From Streptomyces viridochromogenes (GTDB lineage: Bacteria; Actinomycetota; Actinomycetes; Streptomycetales; Streptomycetaceae): a DNA stretch of 64,000 nucleotides. Where the stretch lies: contig NZ_LGUR01000253.1 of NCBI RefSeq assembly GCF_001270495.1, positions 131,306-195,305 on the forward strand. The letters run 5' to 3'. Made by a program: the position numbers and the translations under genes. Within the stretch, counting starts at the first letter, position 1. Every line of letters starts with the position of its first letter. Below are positions 1-10,106 of the stretch, in pieces. Under the pieces are notes generated by a model that did no database searches, was not told the origin of the DNA, and saw nothing but the letters and a program-made list of their open reading frames with translations.

Positions 1-92
1 CGGAGGTCGTCGTCGGGCTCGCGATCATCGTGTCGCTGTTCCGTTCCCGCCACTCGGCCTCGGTCGACGACGCCAGCCTGATGAAGCTCTAA
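1..92 (+). CDS. nuoK: NADH-quinone oxidoreductase subunit K, 3' end only
   Basis: The window opens inside this gene. The frame beginning at base 3 reads the last 29 residues, including EVVVGLAIIVSLF, and stops at 90-92. NuoK is a small three-helix subunit of the membrane arm of complex I. The Glu at the start of the readable part sits where the family has a conserved intramembrane Glu of the third helix. The downstream nuoL starts 16 bases after the stop, as expected in a nuoKLMN operon. Identification rests on the short C-terminal match plus operon order; the N-terminal part is outside the window. Confidence 0.9.
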   Translation, partial: EVVVGLAIIVSLFRSRHSASVDDASLMKL

Positions 93-107
93 GGGGTCGG
101 AAGAATC

Positions 108-2072
108 GTGGAGAACCTGATTGCGCTGCTGGTCGCGGCGCCATTGCTCGGAGCGGCCGTACTGCTGTGCGGTGGCCGGCGCCTCGACCGCGTCGGCCAC
201 TGGATCGGCACCGCCCTCGCCGCCGTCTCCTTCGTGTTGGGCGTCGTCCTCTTCGTCGACCTGCTCGGCAAGGACGCCGAACACCGGACCCTGACGAGCC
301 ACCTGTTCAGCTGGATCCCAGTCGAGGGCTTCCAGGCGGACATCGCGTTCCGCCTGGACCAGCTGTCGATGACGTTCGTGCTGCTGATCACCGGCGTCGG
401 CTCGCTGATCCACCTGTACTCGGTCGGGTACATGGAGCACGACGAGCGGCGCCGCCGCTTCTTCGGCTATCTGAACCTGTTCCTCGCGGCGATGCTGCTG
501 CTCGTTCTCGCCGACAACTACCTTCTGCTGTACGTCGGTTGGGAAGGCGTCGGTCTCGCCTCCTACCTGCTGATCGGCTTCTGGCAGCACAAGCCCAGCG
601 CCGCCACGGCCGCGAAGAAGGCCTTCCTGGTCAACCGCGTCGGCGACATGGGCCTGTCGATCGCGATCATGATGATGTTCCTGTGGTTCGGCAGCTTCGC
701 CTTCGGGCCGGTGCTCGGCAGCCACGAGGAGGCCGGACTGGTCGCCGACACGAGCGAGGGCAGGCTCACGGCCATCGGCCTGATGCTGCTGCTCGCCGCC
801 TGCGGCAAGTCCGCCCAGGTGCCGCTGCAGTCCTGGCTCGGGGACGCGATGGAGGGCCCGACCCCGGTCTCGGCCCTCATCCACGCCGCGACGATGGTGA
901 CGGCGGGCGTCTACCTGATCGTCCGCTCCGGGGCCATCTTCAACGCCGCGCCCGACGCGCAGTTGGTGGTCACCATCGTCGGCGCCGTCACGCTCCTCTT
1001 CGGTGCGATCGTCGGTTGCGCGAAGGACGACATCAAGAAGGCGCTGGCCGGCTCGACCATGTCGCAGATCGGCTACATGGTCCTCGCCGCCGGTCTCGGT
1101 CCCATCGGCTACGTCTTCGCGATCATGCACCTGGTGACGCACGGCTTCTTCAAGGCCGGGCTCTTTCTCGGCGCCGGTTCGGTCATGCACGGCATGAACG
1201 ACGAGGTGGACATGCGCAAGTACGGCGGTCTGCGCAAGTACATGCCGGTCACCTTCGTCACGTTCGGCCTCGGTTACCTCGCGATCATCGGCTTCCCGGG
1301 GCTGTCCGGCTTCTTCTCCAAGGACAAGATCATCGAGGCGGCGTTCGCCAAGGGCGGCACCGAGGGCTGGATCCTCGGCGGCTGCGCGCTGCTGGGCGCT
1401 GCCATCACGGCGTACTACATGACGCGCGTGATGCTGATGACGTTCTTCGGCGAGGAGCGCTGGCGTCACACGAAGACGGCGTCATCGGCCGAGCCCAGCG
1501 TGGAGCCCGCCGCCGAGACGCACGGTGAGCACGCGGAGCCGCACCCGCACGAGTCGCCCAGGGTCATGACGATCCCCATGATCGCGTTGGCCGTCGGGTC
1601 GGTGGCCGGCGGTGCGTTCTTCAGCATCGGCGACCGCTTCGTGCACTGGCTGGAGCCCATCACCGGGCACACCCACGGGAACCCGCCGATCGGCGCGGCA
1701 GCGGTCACCAGCGCCACCGTGGCGTGCATGGTCATCGGCGTCGCCATCGCCTACGGCCAGTACGGCCGTCGCCCGGTCCCCGCGGTTGCCCCGCGCGGGT
1801 CGCTGCTCACCCGCGCCGCCCGGCGCGACCTGCTCCAGGACGACTTCAACCACGTCGTCCTCGTACGCGGCGGCGAACACCTCACGCGCTCCCTGGTGTA
1901 CGTCGACCACACCCTGGTCGACGGCGTCGTCAACGGCACGGCGGCCTCGGTCGGCGGCCTGTCCGGACGGATGCGCAGGCTTCAGAACGGCTTCGCGCGG
2001 TCGTACGCGGTCTCGATGTTCGGCGGTGCGGCGATCCTCATCGCCGCGACCCTGCTGATGAGGGCGGTCTGA
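108..2072 (+). CDS. nuoL: NADH-quinone oxidoreductase subunit L (first nuo operon)
   Basis: Largest antiporter-like subunit of complex I, which moves protons across the cytoplasmic membrane as quinone is reduced. The 654-residue length and the many hydrophobic helices fit NuoL. The N-terminal region has the early helices and [17 protein letters not shown] (about residues 142-158). The central proton channel is marked by [19 protein letters not shown] and the following ALIHAATM, with the conserved Lys and His. The long amphipathic C-terminal arm typical of NuoL is present after a His/Glu-rich linker near residues 460-485. Translation starts at GTG 108, sixteen bases after nuoK. A second, diverged nuoL lies at 44781-46775. 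Confidence 0.97.
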   Translation: MENLIALLVAAPLLGAAVLLCGGRRLDRVGHWIGTALAAVSFVLGVVLFVDLLGKDAEHRTLTSHLFSWIPVEGFQADIAFRLDQLSMTFVLLITGVGSLIHLYSVGYMEHDERRRRFFGYLNLFLAAMLLLVLADNYLLLYVGWEGVGLASYLLIGFWQHKPSAATAAKKAFLVNRVGDMGLSIAIMMMFLWFGSFAFGPVLGSHEEAGLVADTSEGRLTAIGLMLLLAACGKSAQVPLQSWLGDAMEGPTPVSALIHAATMVTAGVYLIVRSGAIFNAAPDAQLVVTIVGAVTLLFGAIVGCAKDDIKKALAGSTMSQIGYMVLAAGLGPIGYVFAIMHLVTHGFFKAGLFLGAGSVMHGMNDEVDMRKYGGLRKYMPVTFVTFGLGYLAIIGFPGLSGFFSKDKIIEAAFAKGGTEGWILGGCALLGAAITAYYMTRVMLMTFFGEERWRHTKTASSAEPSVEPAAETHGEHAEPHPHESPRVMTIPMIALAVGSVAGGAFFSIGDRFVHWLEPITGHTHGNPPIGAAAVTSATVACMVIGVAIAYGQYGRRPVPAVAPRGSLLTRAARRDLLQDDFNHVVLVRGGEHLTRSLVYVDHTLVDGVVNGTAASVGGLSGRMRRLQNGFARSYAVSMFGGAAILIAATLLMRAV

Positions 2073-2077
2073 TACCG

Positions 2078-3649
2078 ATGTCCTTTCCTCTGCTGACAGC
2101 TACGGCGGTACTCCCGGCGATCGGGGCGATCGCCACGGCCGCCGTACCGGCCGCGCAGCGCACCGCCGCCAAGTGGCTGGCGCTGCTCGTCTCGCTCGGC
2201 ACACTGGCCCTCGCGATCACCGTCCTGGTCCGCTTCGACCCGGACGGCGATCGCTACCAGCTCACCGAATCCCGCGCCTGGATCGCGGACTTCGGGGTCC
2301 GCTACGAACTCGGCGTGGACGGCATCGCGGTGGCGCTGATCGCGCTGACGGCGCTGCTGATCCCGTTCATCATCCTCGCGGGCTGGCACGACGCCGACCC
2401 GCTGGAGACCGGCAGCAGCCGTTGGCGGCCGACGCAGGGCTTCTTCGCCCTGATCCTGGCCGTCGAGGCGATGGTGATCATCTCCTTCGAGGCCACCGAC
2501 GTCTTCCTCTTCTACATCTTCTTCGAAGCCATGCTCATCCCGATGTACTTCCTCATCGGCGGCTTCGGGGACCGTGCCCACGAGCACGGCGAGAAGGTGG
2601 CGTCGACGCAACGGTCGTACGCGGCGGTGAAGTTCCTGCTCTACAACCTGGTCGGCGGTCTGATCATGCTGGCCGCGGTGATCGGCCTCTATGTGGTCGC
2701 CGGGAACTTCAGCCTCCAGGAGATCGCCGAGGCCCGCGCCAACGGCACGCTCGACATGGCGACGAACACCGAACGCTGGCTGTTCCTCGGCTTCTTCTTC
2801 GCCTTCGCAGTGAAGGCCCCTCTGTGGCCGCTGCACACCTGGCTGCCCAACGCCATGGGGGAGGCCACCACACCGGTCGCCGTCCTCATCACGGCTGTCG
2901 TCGACAAGGTGGGCACCTTCGCGATGCTCCGCTTCTGCCTCCAACTGTTCCCGGAGGCCAGCAAGTGGGCGACGCCCGCCATCCTCGTACTGGCGCTGAT
3001 CAGCATCATCTACGGGGCACTGCTCGCGGTCGGCCAGCGGGACATGAAGCGCCTGATCGCGTACGCGTCGATCTCGCACTTCGGTTTCATCATCATGGGC
3101 ATCTTCGCGATGACCAGCCAGGGCCAGTCCGGCGCGACGCTGTACATGGTCAACCACGGGATCTCGACGGCCGCGTTGATGCTGGTGGCCGGGTTCCTGA
3201 TCTCGCGGCGCGGCTCGCGGCTCATCGCCGACTACGGCGGTGTGCAGAAGGTCGCTCCCGTGCTGGCCGGCACCTTCCTGATCGGCGGTCTGGCGACCCT
3301 GTCACTGCCGGGACTGGCGTCCTTCGTCAGTGAGTTCCTGGTCCTGGTCGGCACGTTCACGCGCTACCCGGTGATCGGCATCATCGCCACCTTCGGCATC
3401 GTGCTCGCCGCGCTCTACACCCTCGTCCTCTACCAGAGGACGATGACCGGGCCGGTGAAGCCGGAGGTCTCCGCGATGCCCGACCTCAGGGTGCGCGAAC
3501 TCGTGGTCGTCGCCCCACTGGTCGTACTGCTGATCTTCCTGGGCGTCTACCCGAAGCCCCTCACGGACGTCGTCAACCCCGCGGTCAAGCAGACCATGTC
3601 CGACGTACAGAAGAAGGACCCCCAGCCCGAGGTGGAGGCGGCCAAGTGA
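2078..3649 (+). CDS. nuoM: NADH-quinone oxidoreductase subunit M (first nuo operon)
   Basis: Second antiporter-like subunit of complex I, 523 residues. It shows the NuoM hallmarks: FEATDVFLFYIFFEAMLIPM with the conserved Glu in the fifth helix region, KAPLWPLHTWLPNAMGEATT with the channel Lys, and DMKRLIAYASISHFGF later in the protein. The reading frame is open well upstream, but the start is placed at ATG 2078, five bases after the nuoL stop, because upstream sequence in this frame is nuoL read out of frame. The gene overlaps nuoN by four bases, so the two are translationally coupled. Confidence 0.97.
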   Translation: MSFPLLTATAVLPAIGAIATAAVPAAQRTAAKWLALLVSLGTLALAITVLVRFDPDGDRYQLTESRAWIADFGVRYELGVDGIAVALIALTALLIPFIILAGWHDADPLETGSSRWRPTQGFFALILAVEAMVIISFEATDVFLFYIFFEAMLIPMYFLIGGFGDRAHEHGEKVASTQRSYAAVKFLLYNLVGGLIMLAAVIGLYVVAGNFSLQEIAEARANGTLDMATNTERWLFLGFFFAFAVKAPLWPLHTWLPNAMGEATTPVAVLITAVVDKVGTFAMLRFCLQLFPEASKWATPAILVLALISIIYGALLAVGQRDMKRLIAYASISHFGFIIMGIFAMTSQGQSGATLYMVNHGISTAALMLVAGFLISRRGSRLIADYGGVQKVAPVLAGTFLIGGLATLSLPGLASFVSEFLVLVGTFTRYPVIGIIATFGIVLAALYTLVLYQRTMTGPVKPEVSAMPDLRVRELVVVAPLVVLLIFLGVYPKPLTDVVNPAVKQTMSDVQKKDPQPEVEAAK

Positions 3650-5295
3650 GCGCAACAGCTGTCCACAGCCTGTGGACAACCGCGGCCGATCCGATCTCGA
3701 AGATCGACCCGCCGAAGATCGAGTACGGCCAACTGTCACCCACCCTGATCATCATCGGCGCGGCGATCGTCGGGGTGCTGATCGAGGCGGTCGTCCCGCG
3801 CAAGGCTCGTTACTACGCGCAGGTGTTCGTCTCCACCGTGGCGCTCGTCGCGGCCTTCGCCGCGGTCGTGGCGCTCGCGGCCGGCGGATACGCCACGACC
3901 AAGGCGGGCATCGCCGCGATGGGCGCGATCGCGGTCGACGGACCCGCCCTCTTCCTCCAGGGCACGATCCTGCTGGCGGGCCTGGTCGGCCTGTTCACCT
4001 TCGCCGAACGCCGCCTCGACCCTGTGGCACACGGCAACCGGGTCGACTCCTTCGCCGCGCAGGCCGCGTCCGTGCCGGGCAGCGACAGCGAGAAGGCCGC
4101 GGTGAAGGCCGGGTTCACCACCACCGAGGTGTTCCCGCTGCTGATGTTCGCGGTCGCGGGCATGCTGATCTTCCCGGCGGCCAACGACCTGTTGACGCTG
4201 TTCATCGCCCTGGAAGTGTTCTCGCTCCCGCTGTATCTGATGTGCGCGCTGGCCCGCCGCAAGCGGCTCATGTCGCAGGAGGCCGCGGTCAAGTACTTCC
4301 TGCTGGGTGCCTTCGCGTCCGCGTTCACGCTGTTCGGTATCGCGCTGCTGTACGGCTACGCGGGCTCCGTGTCGTACGCGGCGATCGCGCAGGTCGTCGA
4401 CGGTACGGTCCCGGACGTCAGCCCGGCGCTGGCGGACACGATGGGCAACGACGCGCTGCTGCTGGTCGGCGCCGCGATGATCGTCATGGGCCTGCTGTTC
4501 AAGGTGGGCGCGGTGCCGTTCCACATGTGGACGCCTGACGTCTACCAGGGTGCGCCGACCCCGGTGACCGGGTTCATGGCGGCGGCGACGAAGGTGGCCG
4601 CCTTCGGTGCGCTGCTGCGGCTCCTGTACGTCGTGCTGCCCGGCCTGCGCTGGGACTGGCGGCCGGTCATGTGGGGCGTCGCGATCGTCACCATGCTGGG
4701 CGGTGCGATCGTCGCGATCACGCAGACCGACATCAAGCGGCTGCTGGCCTACTCGTCGATCGCGCACGCCGGGTTCATCCTCGCGGGTGTCATCGCGACC
4801 ACGCCGGACGGGGTGTCGTCCGTCCTCTTCTACCTGGCCGCGTACTCGTTCGTGACGATCGGGGCGTTCGCGGTGGTGACACTGGTGCGGGACGCCGGCG
4901 GTGAGGCGACACATCTGTCCAACTGGGCGGGACTGGGCCGCCGTTCGCCGCTGGTCGCGGCCGTGTTCGCGGTGTTCCTGCTCGCCTTCGCCGGCATTCC
5001 GCTCACCTCCGGCTTCGCCGGGAAGTTCGCCGTGTTCAAGGCTGCGGCGGAGGGCGGGGCGGCCCCGCTGGTCGTGGTCGGTGTGATCTCGTCGGCGATC
5101 GCGGCGTTCTTCTACATCCGCGTCATCGTGCTGATGTTCTTCAGCGAGCCGCGGCCCGAGGGCCCGACGGTTGCCGTTCCGTCGCCGCTGACGATGACGG
5201 CGATCGCCGTCGGTGTCGCGGTCACGCTGGTGCTGGGTGTGGCGCCGCAGTACTTCCTGGATCTGGCGAGTACGGCGGGGGTGTTCGTGCGCTGA
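3646..5295 (+). CDS. nuoN: NADH-quinone oxidoreductase subunit N (first nuo operon)
   Basis: Third antiporter-like subunit and last gene of this complex I operon, 549 residues. Characteristic pieces are LEVFSLPLYLMCALARRKR, KVGAVPFHMWTPDVYQGAPT and TDIKRLLAYSSIAHAG. The start is GTG 3646, whose last base pairs overlap the nuoM stop (GTGA). The first codons include two inverted sites resembling DnaA boxes (3659-3679), noted separately. A hairpin about 75 bases downstream is the likely operon terminator. The paralogue in the second nuo cluster is at 48353-49876. Confidence 0.97.
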   Translation: MSATAVHSLWTTAADPISKIDPPKIEYGQLSPTLIIIGAAIVGVLIEAVVPRKARYYAQVFVSTVALVAAFAAVVALAAGGYATTKAGIAAMGAIAVDGPALFLQGTILLAGLVGLFTFAERRLDPVAHGNRVDSFAAQAASVPGSDSEKAAVKAGFTTTEVFPLLMFAVAGMLIFPAANDLLTLFIALEVFSLPLYLMCALARRKRLMSQEAAVKYFLLGAFASAFTLFGIALLYGYAGSVSYAAIAQVVDGTVPDVSPALADTMGNDALLLVGAAMIVMGLLFKVGAVPFHMWTPDVYQGAPTPVTGFMAAATKVAAFGALLRLLYVVLPGLRWDWRPVMWGVAIVTMLGGAIVAITQTDIKRLLAYSSIAHAGFILAGVIATTPDGVSSVLFYLAAYSFVTIGAFAVVTLVRDAGGEATHLSNWAGLGRRSPLVAAVFAVFLLAFAGIPLTSGFAGKFAVFKAAAEGGAAPLVVVGVISSAIAAFFYIRVIVLMFFSEPRPEGPTVAVPSPLTMTAIAVGVAVTLVLGVAPQYFLDLASTAGVFVR

Positions 5296-5368
5296 CGCGG
5301 CGCCCGCTCCTGCGGCCCGCCCGTACGACGTCCGCTCGGACGACGGCTACGGCGGTCCGCTTGGACAC

Positions 5369-5406
5369 CAGCGGCCCGGCTTCCCTCGCGGGATGCCGGG
5401 CCGCTG
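5369..5406 (+). terminator. Hairpin after the first nuo operon
   Basis: Bases 5369-5380 and 5395-5406 form a perfect 12-bp inverted repeat (CAGCGGCCCGGC and its complement) with a 14-base loop. There is no T-run, which is normal for Streptomyces terminators. It lies between nuoN and recQ and is the only strong stem in that gap. Confidence 0.7.
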
Positions 5407-5560
5407 TGCTGTGGAGAGGCCCGACCGCTCGCCGGTCACTCAAGGTGGTCGGCCGATCACGAACGGGTGAGGCGTGAGCCTGTGGATAACTCCGGTGCTG
5501 TCGGTGGCGGCCCCTATCGTGGAGGCAGTGGTCGAGGGACGACGTACGGGGGACACGACG

Positions 5561-7579
5561 ATGGGTGCGACGGGCGTGATCAGCGAGATGCCAAGGGTGA
5601 CCGATGCGGCACAGGCGGGCGACAGTGAGGCGCTGACCGCGCTGCACCGGGTCTTCGGGTACGAGGCCTTCCGCGGCGAGCAGGGAGCCGTCATCGAGCA
5701 TGTGGTGGCCGGCGGCGACGCCGTCGTACTCATGCCGACCGGCGGCGGGAAGTCGCTCTGCTACCAGATCCCGTCCCTGGTCAGGCCGGGTACCGGCATC
5801 GTCGTCTCGCCGCTCATCGCGCTGATGCAGGACCAGGTGGACGCGCTGCGGGCACTCGGTGTGCGGGCCGGGTTCGTCAACTCCACGCAGGACTTCGACG
5901 AGCGGCGCGTGGTGGAGGCGGAGTTCCTGGCGGGCGAGCTGGACCTGCTCTACCTCGCGCCGGAGCGGCTGCGGCTCGACTCGACACTGGACCTGCTGTC
6001 GCGCGGCAAGATCGCGGTGTTCGCGATCGACGAGGCGCACTGCGTGTCCCAGTGGGGCCACGACTTCCGCCCCGACTATCTGGCCCTCTCGCTGCTCGGC
6101 GAGCGCTGGCCGGACGTCCCCCGGATCGCGCTCACGGCCACGGCCACGCACGCCACGCACCAGGAGATCACCCAGCGGCTGAACATGCCGACGGCCCGGC
6201 ACTTCGTGGCGAGCTTCGACCGGCCCAACATCCAGTACCGGATCGTGCCGAAGGCGGACCCGAAGAAGCAGCTGCTGAGCTTCCTGCGCGAGGAGCACGC
6301 GGGCGACGCGGGCATCGTGTACTGCCTGTCCCGCAAGTCCGTGGAGGCCACGGCCGAGTTCCTGAGCCGCAACGGCATCGAGGCGGTTCCCTACCACGCG
6401 GGCCTGGACGCGGGCACGCGCGCGGCGCACCAGTCCCGTTTCCTGCGGGAGGAGGGGTTGGTCGTGGTCGCGACCATCGCCTTCGGGATGGGCATCGACA
6501 AGCCGGACGTACGTTTCGTCGCCCACCTCGACCTGCCCAAGTCGGTCGAGGGCTACTACCAGGAGACGGGCCGTGCCGGCCGCGACGGACTCCCCTCCAC
6601 TGCCTGGATGGCCTACGGCCTCAACGACGTCATACAACAGCGCAAGCTGATCCAGTCGGGCGAGGGCGACGAGGGGTTCCGGCGCCGGGCCGCCTCGCAC
6701 CTGGACGCGATGCTGGCGCTGTGCGAGACGGCCCAGTGCCGGCGCGGACAGCTGCTCGCCTACTTCGGCCAGGACCCCGACGCGGCGGGCTGCGGCAACT
6801 GCGACACCTGCCTGACACCGCCGGAGACCTGGGACGGCACGATCGCGGCGCAGAAGGTGCTGTCGACGGTCGTGCGGCTGCAGCGCGAGCGCGGGCAGAA
6901 GTTCGGCGCGTTGCAGATCGTCGACATCCTGCTGGGCAAGCGCACCGGCAAGGTGATCCAGTTCGACCACGACCAGCTGTCCGTGTTCGGCATCGGCGAG
7001 GAGCTGAGCGAGGGCGAATGGCGGGGTGTCATCCGGCAGTTGCTGGCGCAGGGGCTGCTCGCGGTCGAGGGGGAGTACGGGACGCTCGTGCTGACCGAGG
7101 CCAGTGGCACGGTGCTGCGGCGGGAGCGGGACGTGCCGCTGCGGAAGGAGCCGAAGAAGCCGGTGACCTCGCGGTCGTCGTCGGGGTCGGGATCGGCGGG
7201 CTCCGGGCGCGGTGAGCGCAAGGCGAAGGCCGCGGTGGCCGAGTTGCCCGAGGAGCTGGTGCCGGCCTTCGAGGCGCTGCGGGCCTGGCGCGCCGAGCAG
7301 GCTCGGGAGCAGGGGGTTCCGGCGTATGTGATCTTCCATGACGCCACGTTGCGGGAGATCGTGACGGTGTGGCCCGCGTCTGTGCGGGAGCTCGGGAGCG
7401 TCGGTGGGGTCGGCGAGAAGAAGCTGGCCACGTACGGGGAAGGCGTGCTGGAGGTGCTGGCCTCGATGCGTGGGGACTCCGATGCCGGTGCGGTGGGCGA
7501 TGCGGCACCCGTGACCGATCACGGGGCGGACGACTGGCCCGAGATGGAGCCGGAGCCTGAGCCGGACGACTGGGCCTAG
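5561..7579 (+). CDS. recQ: ATP-dependent DNA helicase RecQ
   Basis: 3'-5' DNA helicase of the RecQ family, acting in recombination and repair of stalled forks. Walker A appears as [15 protein letters not shown] (near residue 60), the DEAH box as [15 protein letters not shown], and the arginine-finger motif as [10 protein letters not shown]. These are followed by the zinc-binding RQC segment with CGNCDTC and a C-terminal HRDC domain (last 120 residues). The open frame extends to GTG 5474, but I prefer ATG 5561: it is preceded by GGGGGA at a proper distance and the extra 29 residues are not family-like. A Ser/Gly linker separates RQC and HRDC. Confidence 0.95.
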   Translation: MGATGVISEMPRVTDAAQAGDSEALTALHRVFGYEAFRGEQGAVIEHVVAGGDAVVLMPTGGGKSLCYQIPSLVRPGTGIVVSPLIALMQDQVDALRALGVRAGFVNSTQDFDERRVVEAEFLAGELDLLYLAPERLRLDSTLDLLSRGKIAVFAIDEAHCVSQWGHDFRPDYLALSLLGERWPDVPRIALTATATHATHQEITQRLNMPTARHFVASFDRPNIQYRIVPKADPKKQLLSFLREEHAGDAGIVYCLSRKSVEATAEFLSRNGIEAVPYHAGLDAGTRAAHQSRFLREEGLVVVATIAFGMGIDKPDVRFVAHLDLPKSVEGYYQETGRAGRDGLPSTAWMAYGLNDVIQQRKLIQSGEGDEGFRRRAASHLDAMLALCETAQCRRGQLLAYFGQDPDAAGCGNCDTCLTPPETWDGTIAAQKVLSTVVRLQRERGQKFGALQIVDILLGKRTGKVIQFDHDQLSVFGIGEELSEGEWRGVIRQLLAQGLLAVEGEYGTLVLTEASGTVLRRERDVPLRKEPKKPVTSRSSSGSGSAGSGRGERKAKAAVAELPEELVPAFEALRAWRAEQAREQGVPAYVIFHDATLREIVTVWPASVRELGSVGGVGEKKLATYGEGVLEVLASMRGDSDAGAVGDAAPVTDHGADDWPEMEPEPEPDDWA

Positions 7580-7622
7580 CCGGGAGGAGAGCGGCCCGCC
7601 TCTCAGCCGTCCGGCACAACGG

Positions 7623-8561
7623 TCACGACAACGCCGTCAGCCCGGGCGCGAACGTGATCAGAAGCGGCAGCAAGGGCACCAGCGCGGCCAGCGTCGTGGT
7701 CAACGCCCGGTGGCGGCGGCCCAGGCGCGGAGGTGGCTGGAGGAGGCGGTTGACGCGTTCGCCCAGGAGGCGGTGGGTGGAGGCGCAGGAGAGGACGCCG
7801 CGGTGCTGGTTGAGCTCGATCAGGGCCAGAGCCGTCGTCAGGTGACCGCAACGACGGGACGCCGTGTCGTCGGCGGCCAGTTCGACCAGGCGGTGGGTCT
7901 GGTCGCAGAAGTGGGCGAACAGCGGGATACGGGGGAAGCCGGTGGCGAGGGCGGTCGAGAGGTGGAGGAGCCAGTCGTGGCGGGCGCGGGCGTGGCCGCG
8001 TTCGTGGGTGAGGACCGCGTCGAGCTGGTGGTCGGTGAGGCGGTGCAGGGCGCCGGTGGTGACGATCAGCTGGGCCGGGCTGCCGGGCATCCACCAGGCG
8101 TCCGGGTACTCGTCCTCCAGGACCAGGAGGGGGCCCCGCGCCGCGGGCAGGCCGGCCGGCAGGTCGGGAGCGCGTTCGAGCAGGTGGGCCCGGGCCTGGC
8201 TGCGGCGTCGGCGGGCCTCGGCGAGTTCGCGGCCCAGCATCGCGGTCGTCCAGGCGGCACCGCAGGCCAGGAGCAGGGTCAGGATGGCAGCCCAGGCCGG
8301 CGCGGACGAGAGGTCGTACGCCGCGGTCACCGCCGGCGGCGCGGGGGCGAAGAGCTGCGCGCGTACGGTGCCGAAGACGGCGGCGGTGCCCAGCGCCAGG
8401 GCCGTCAAGCAGCACAGCAGGACCGTGGCGACCAGGCACTGCCACACCCAGAGCGCGACCACGGGTTCCCGTTCGGGCCACGCGGCCCGGGTCAGCGCAC
8501 GCGGAACGGGCACGGCTGCTGTCAGAGCGACGGTGCTCAACAGGAGCAGGCAGAAGGTCAT
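7623..8561 (-). CDS. M56-family membrane metallopeptidase
   Basis: A 312-residue membrane protein with hydrophobic segments at about residues 5-20, 40-65 and 88-108, and a final one at the C-terminus. The zinc-binding motif HERGH lies at residues 186-190 on the cytoplasmic side, with a downstream ELAADDTA segment that can supply the third ligand. This is the architecture of BlaR1/MecR1-type M56 peptidases without the penicillin-sensor domain. In many actinobacteria such genes sit next to a BlaI-type repressor; none is present here. Its substrate is unknown. A weak ribosome site CGGAG precedes the ATG. Confidence 0.85.
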   Translation of the reverse strand: MTFCLLLLSTVALTAAVPVPRALTRAAWPEREPVVALWVWQCLVATVLLCCLTALALGTAAVFGTVRAQLFAPAPPAVTAAYDLSSAPAWAAILTLLLACGAAWTTAMLGRELAEARRRRSQARAHLLERAPDLPAGLPAARGPLLVLEDEYPDAWWMPGSPAQLIVTTGALHRLTDHQLDAVLTHERGHARARHDWLLHLSTALATGFPRIPLFAHFCDQTHRLVELAADDTASRRCGHLTTALALIELNQHRGVLSCASTHRLLGERVNRLLQPPPRLGRRHRALTTTLAALVPLLPLLITFAPGLTALS

Positions 8562-8582
8562 GCCGGAGGCTCCGGATCCTGG

Positions 8583-8705
8583 TCAGGGGAGGTGCGCGGG
8601 CGGACGTGCGGGGCGGTGGGCGAGGAGCATGCCACCGCCAGCCAGTATGACGGTGACGGTCGCCGGAGTCAGCGGTGAAGAGTCGCCGAACTCGCCTCGG
8701 GACAC
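8583..8705 (-). CDS. Possible 40-residue membrane peptide
   Basis: Short frame from GTG 8705 to the stop at 8583, ending 21 bases before the M56 gene on the same strand. The predicted peptide has one hydrophobic stretch, TVTVILAGGGMLLAH, and a basic Pro-rich tail. The frame continues further upstream (to 8876) but that part is Arg/Cys-rich and looks non-coding. I do not recognise it, and it may not be translated. It is listed because it is the only plausible gene in the 335-base gap between the M56 gene and the GntR gene. Confidence 0.25.
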   Translation of the reverse strand: MSRGEFGDSSPLTPATVTVILAGGGMLLAHRPARPPAHLP

Positions 8706-8895
8706 TGTGCGTAGCCCGTCTCGGCCAGTGTCCGGCCGCCTGCCGTGCAGTGCACCGAGGCATACCCGTGCGGGCCGCGGACCCCGACACCTCCGCCTAC
8801 CCTCGCAGCGCCTCCCGGACCACCACCCCCTGCCCCCGCAGGGCCTCGGAGAGGAACAGCGCCGCTGGCACCCCACGCTCCCGCGAGGCTTCCCC

Positions 8896-9273
8896 TTACT
8901 CCCGCAAGGCTTCCTGGACCGCCGCGACCACCTCTGTGTCCTGCGCTCCCAGTGCGCGTGCCTCCGCTGCGAACCGCCTTGCCAGTGCCGCCAGTTCGGC
9001 TCGATCCGGGCGGTGGGCGCCTTCGGGGAGCGGGGCGACGCGGGTGCCCGCGCCTCGCCGGGTGCGGATCAGGGAGGCTGCCTCCAGCTCGCGGTACGCC
9101 CGTGCCACTGTTCCCGCGGCCAGCCCCAGGTCGGCGGCCAACTGCCGTACCGTAGGCAGGCGTTCACCCTCCGAAAGGCGACCGGTGGAGATCAGCGCGG
9201 CGAGCTGGGAGCGGATCTGTTCGTACGGCGGGACCGGACTGGTCGTGTCGATGCGCAGGGCCGCCCCGCTCAC
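8896..9273 (-). CDS. GntR-family regulator, YtrA type
   Basis: A 125-residue regulator. The N-terminal two-thirds is a GntR winged helix (PPYEQIRSQLAALI, then LPTVRQLAADLGLAAGTVAR and RRGAGTRV). The short C-terminal helical tail, without a large ligand domain, places it in the YtrA subfamily. The start is GTG 9273, four bases inside the end of the upstream membrane-protein gene (GTGA overlap), so the pair is one translationally coupled operon. YtrA regulators normally repress their own operon; the 37-base palindrome at 10107-10143 just upstream of the operon is the obvious operator candidate. Confidence 0.93.
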   Translation of the reverse strand: MSGAALRIDTTSPVPPYEQIRSQLAALISTGRLSEGERLPTVRQLAADLGLAAGTVARAYRELEAASLIRTRRGAGTRVAPLPEGAHRPDRAELAALARRFAAEARALGAQDTEVVAAVQEALRE

Positions 9274-10067
9274 CGGCGGCCGGTCCCGCTGGTGCCGGAC
9301 CGTCGGCCCCGCCATACCGTGGCCCGCGGCGAGACGATCGTGAACAGGCACCACGGTGCCGTGAGCAGGGCGAGCAGTCCCAGCGGCCACACCGTCCAGT
9401 TCCCCACGACCCCCGCCGCGCCGTCGCACGTCGTGCTCATCAGCGCACCGGACACCGTCGAGGCCACGCCGAACAGGGCCGACGAGACCACCAACCCCCA
9501 TGCCGCGACGATCGCCAACGCCCGGTCGCGGCGGGACTGTTCGTCGCCGGGACGGGTCGCGATGCGCCGCAGGGACCAGCCGCAGGCGGCGGTGGAGAGG
9601 GCGAGGGAAGCCAGGACGGGAAGGCCGTAGTAGAGGCCGGGCCAAGGGGTGTGCGAGTGAGTCACGCCGCCGCAAGTCACGGTGAACGCACGTCCCGCAC
9701 GGCCCAGGTCGTCCCGGGACGCCACCGAGGCTGCCGTGATCAGCAACACGATCAGCGCGGCTGCGAGGCCGAGTAGCAGGACGGTCATGCGAGGCGGAAC
9801 GTAGTCGCGGACCCGGCGTGGGGTGAGGCCCGCCGTACGGACGGCGCCCCGGCGCGGTGCGGTCAGCACGTCGCCGAGCAGCACTCCGGCCACCGCGCAG
9901 AGGCCGAAGGTGAGGATGGCGTAGAGGGCGCCCTCCCCGTTGTTCAGGGGCAGCAGCCAGCGGGTGGCCAGTATTCCGACGGCCAGGCCGGCCCAGCGGG
10001 CGTAGCGGTCGAGAGGTACGCGGGACGCGGGCGCCGTCGCGGATGGTGGTGAATCGAGTTCGAGCAT
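9270..10067 (-). CDS. Membrane protein of unknown function, coupled to the GntR gene
   Basis: Polytopic membrane protein of 265 residues with about six hydrophobic segments (RWAGLAVGILATRWLL, LYAILTFGLCAVAGVLLG, MTVLLLGLAAALIVLLI, and others towards the C-terminus). No catalytic motif is visible. It is the first gene of a two-gene operon with the YtrA-type regulator, so it is probably the regulated membrane function, perhaps a transport or envelope-stress protein. The start is set at ATG 10067 because the longer frame to 10142 runs through the palindromic operator. Confidence 0.8.
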   Translation of the reverse strand: MLELDSPPSATAPASRVPLDRYARWAGLAVGILATRWLLPLNNGEGALYAILTFGLCAVAGVLLGDVLTAPRRGAVRTAGLTPRRVRDYVPPRMTVLLLGLAAALIVLLITAASVASRDDLGRAGRAFTVTCGGVTHSHTPWPGLYYGLPVLASLALSTAACGWSLRRIATRPGDEQSRRDRALAIVAAWGLVVSSALFGVASTVSGALMSTTCDGAAGVVGNWTVWPLGLLALLTAPWCLFTIVSPRATVWRGRRSGTSGTGRR

Positions 10068-10106
10068 GAGAAAGGTGGACCCCCGTGGAGATGACGTGTA
10101 CGCAGA

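Noticed and set aside
3659..3679. Replication origin suggested by paired DnaA boxes
   Set aside because: Only two boxes, inside a coding region, no AT-rich unwinding region and no dnaA/dnaN genes.
5474..5560. Longer N-terminus for RecQ starting at GTG 5474
   Set aside because: No ribosome site there and the additional residues do not resemble RecQ; ATG 5561 has a good site.
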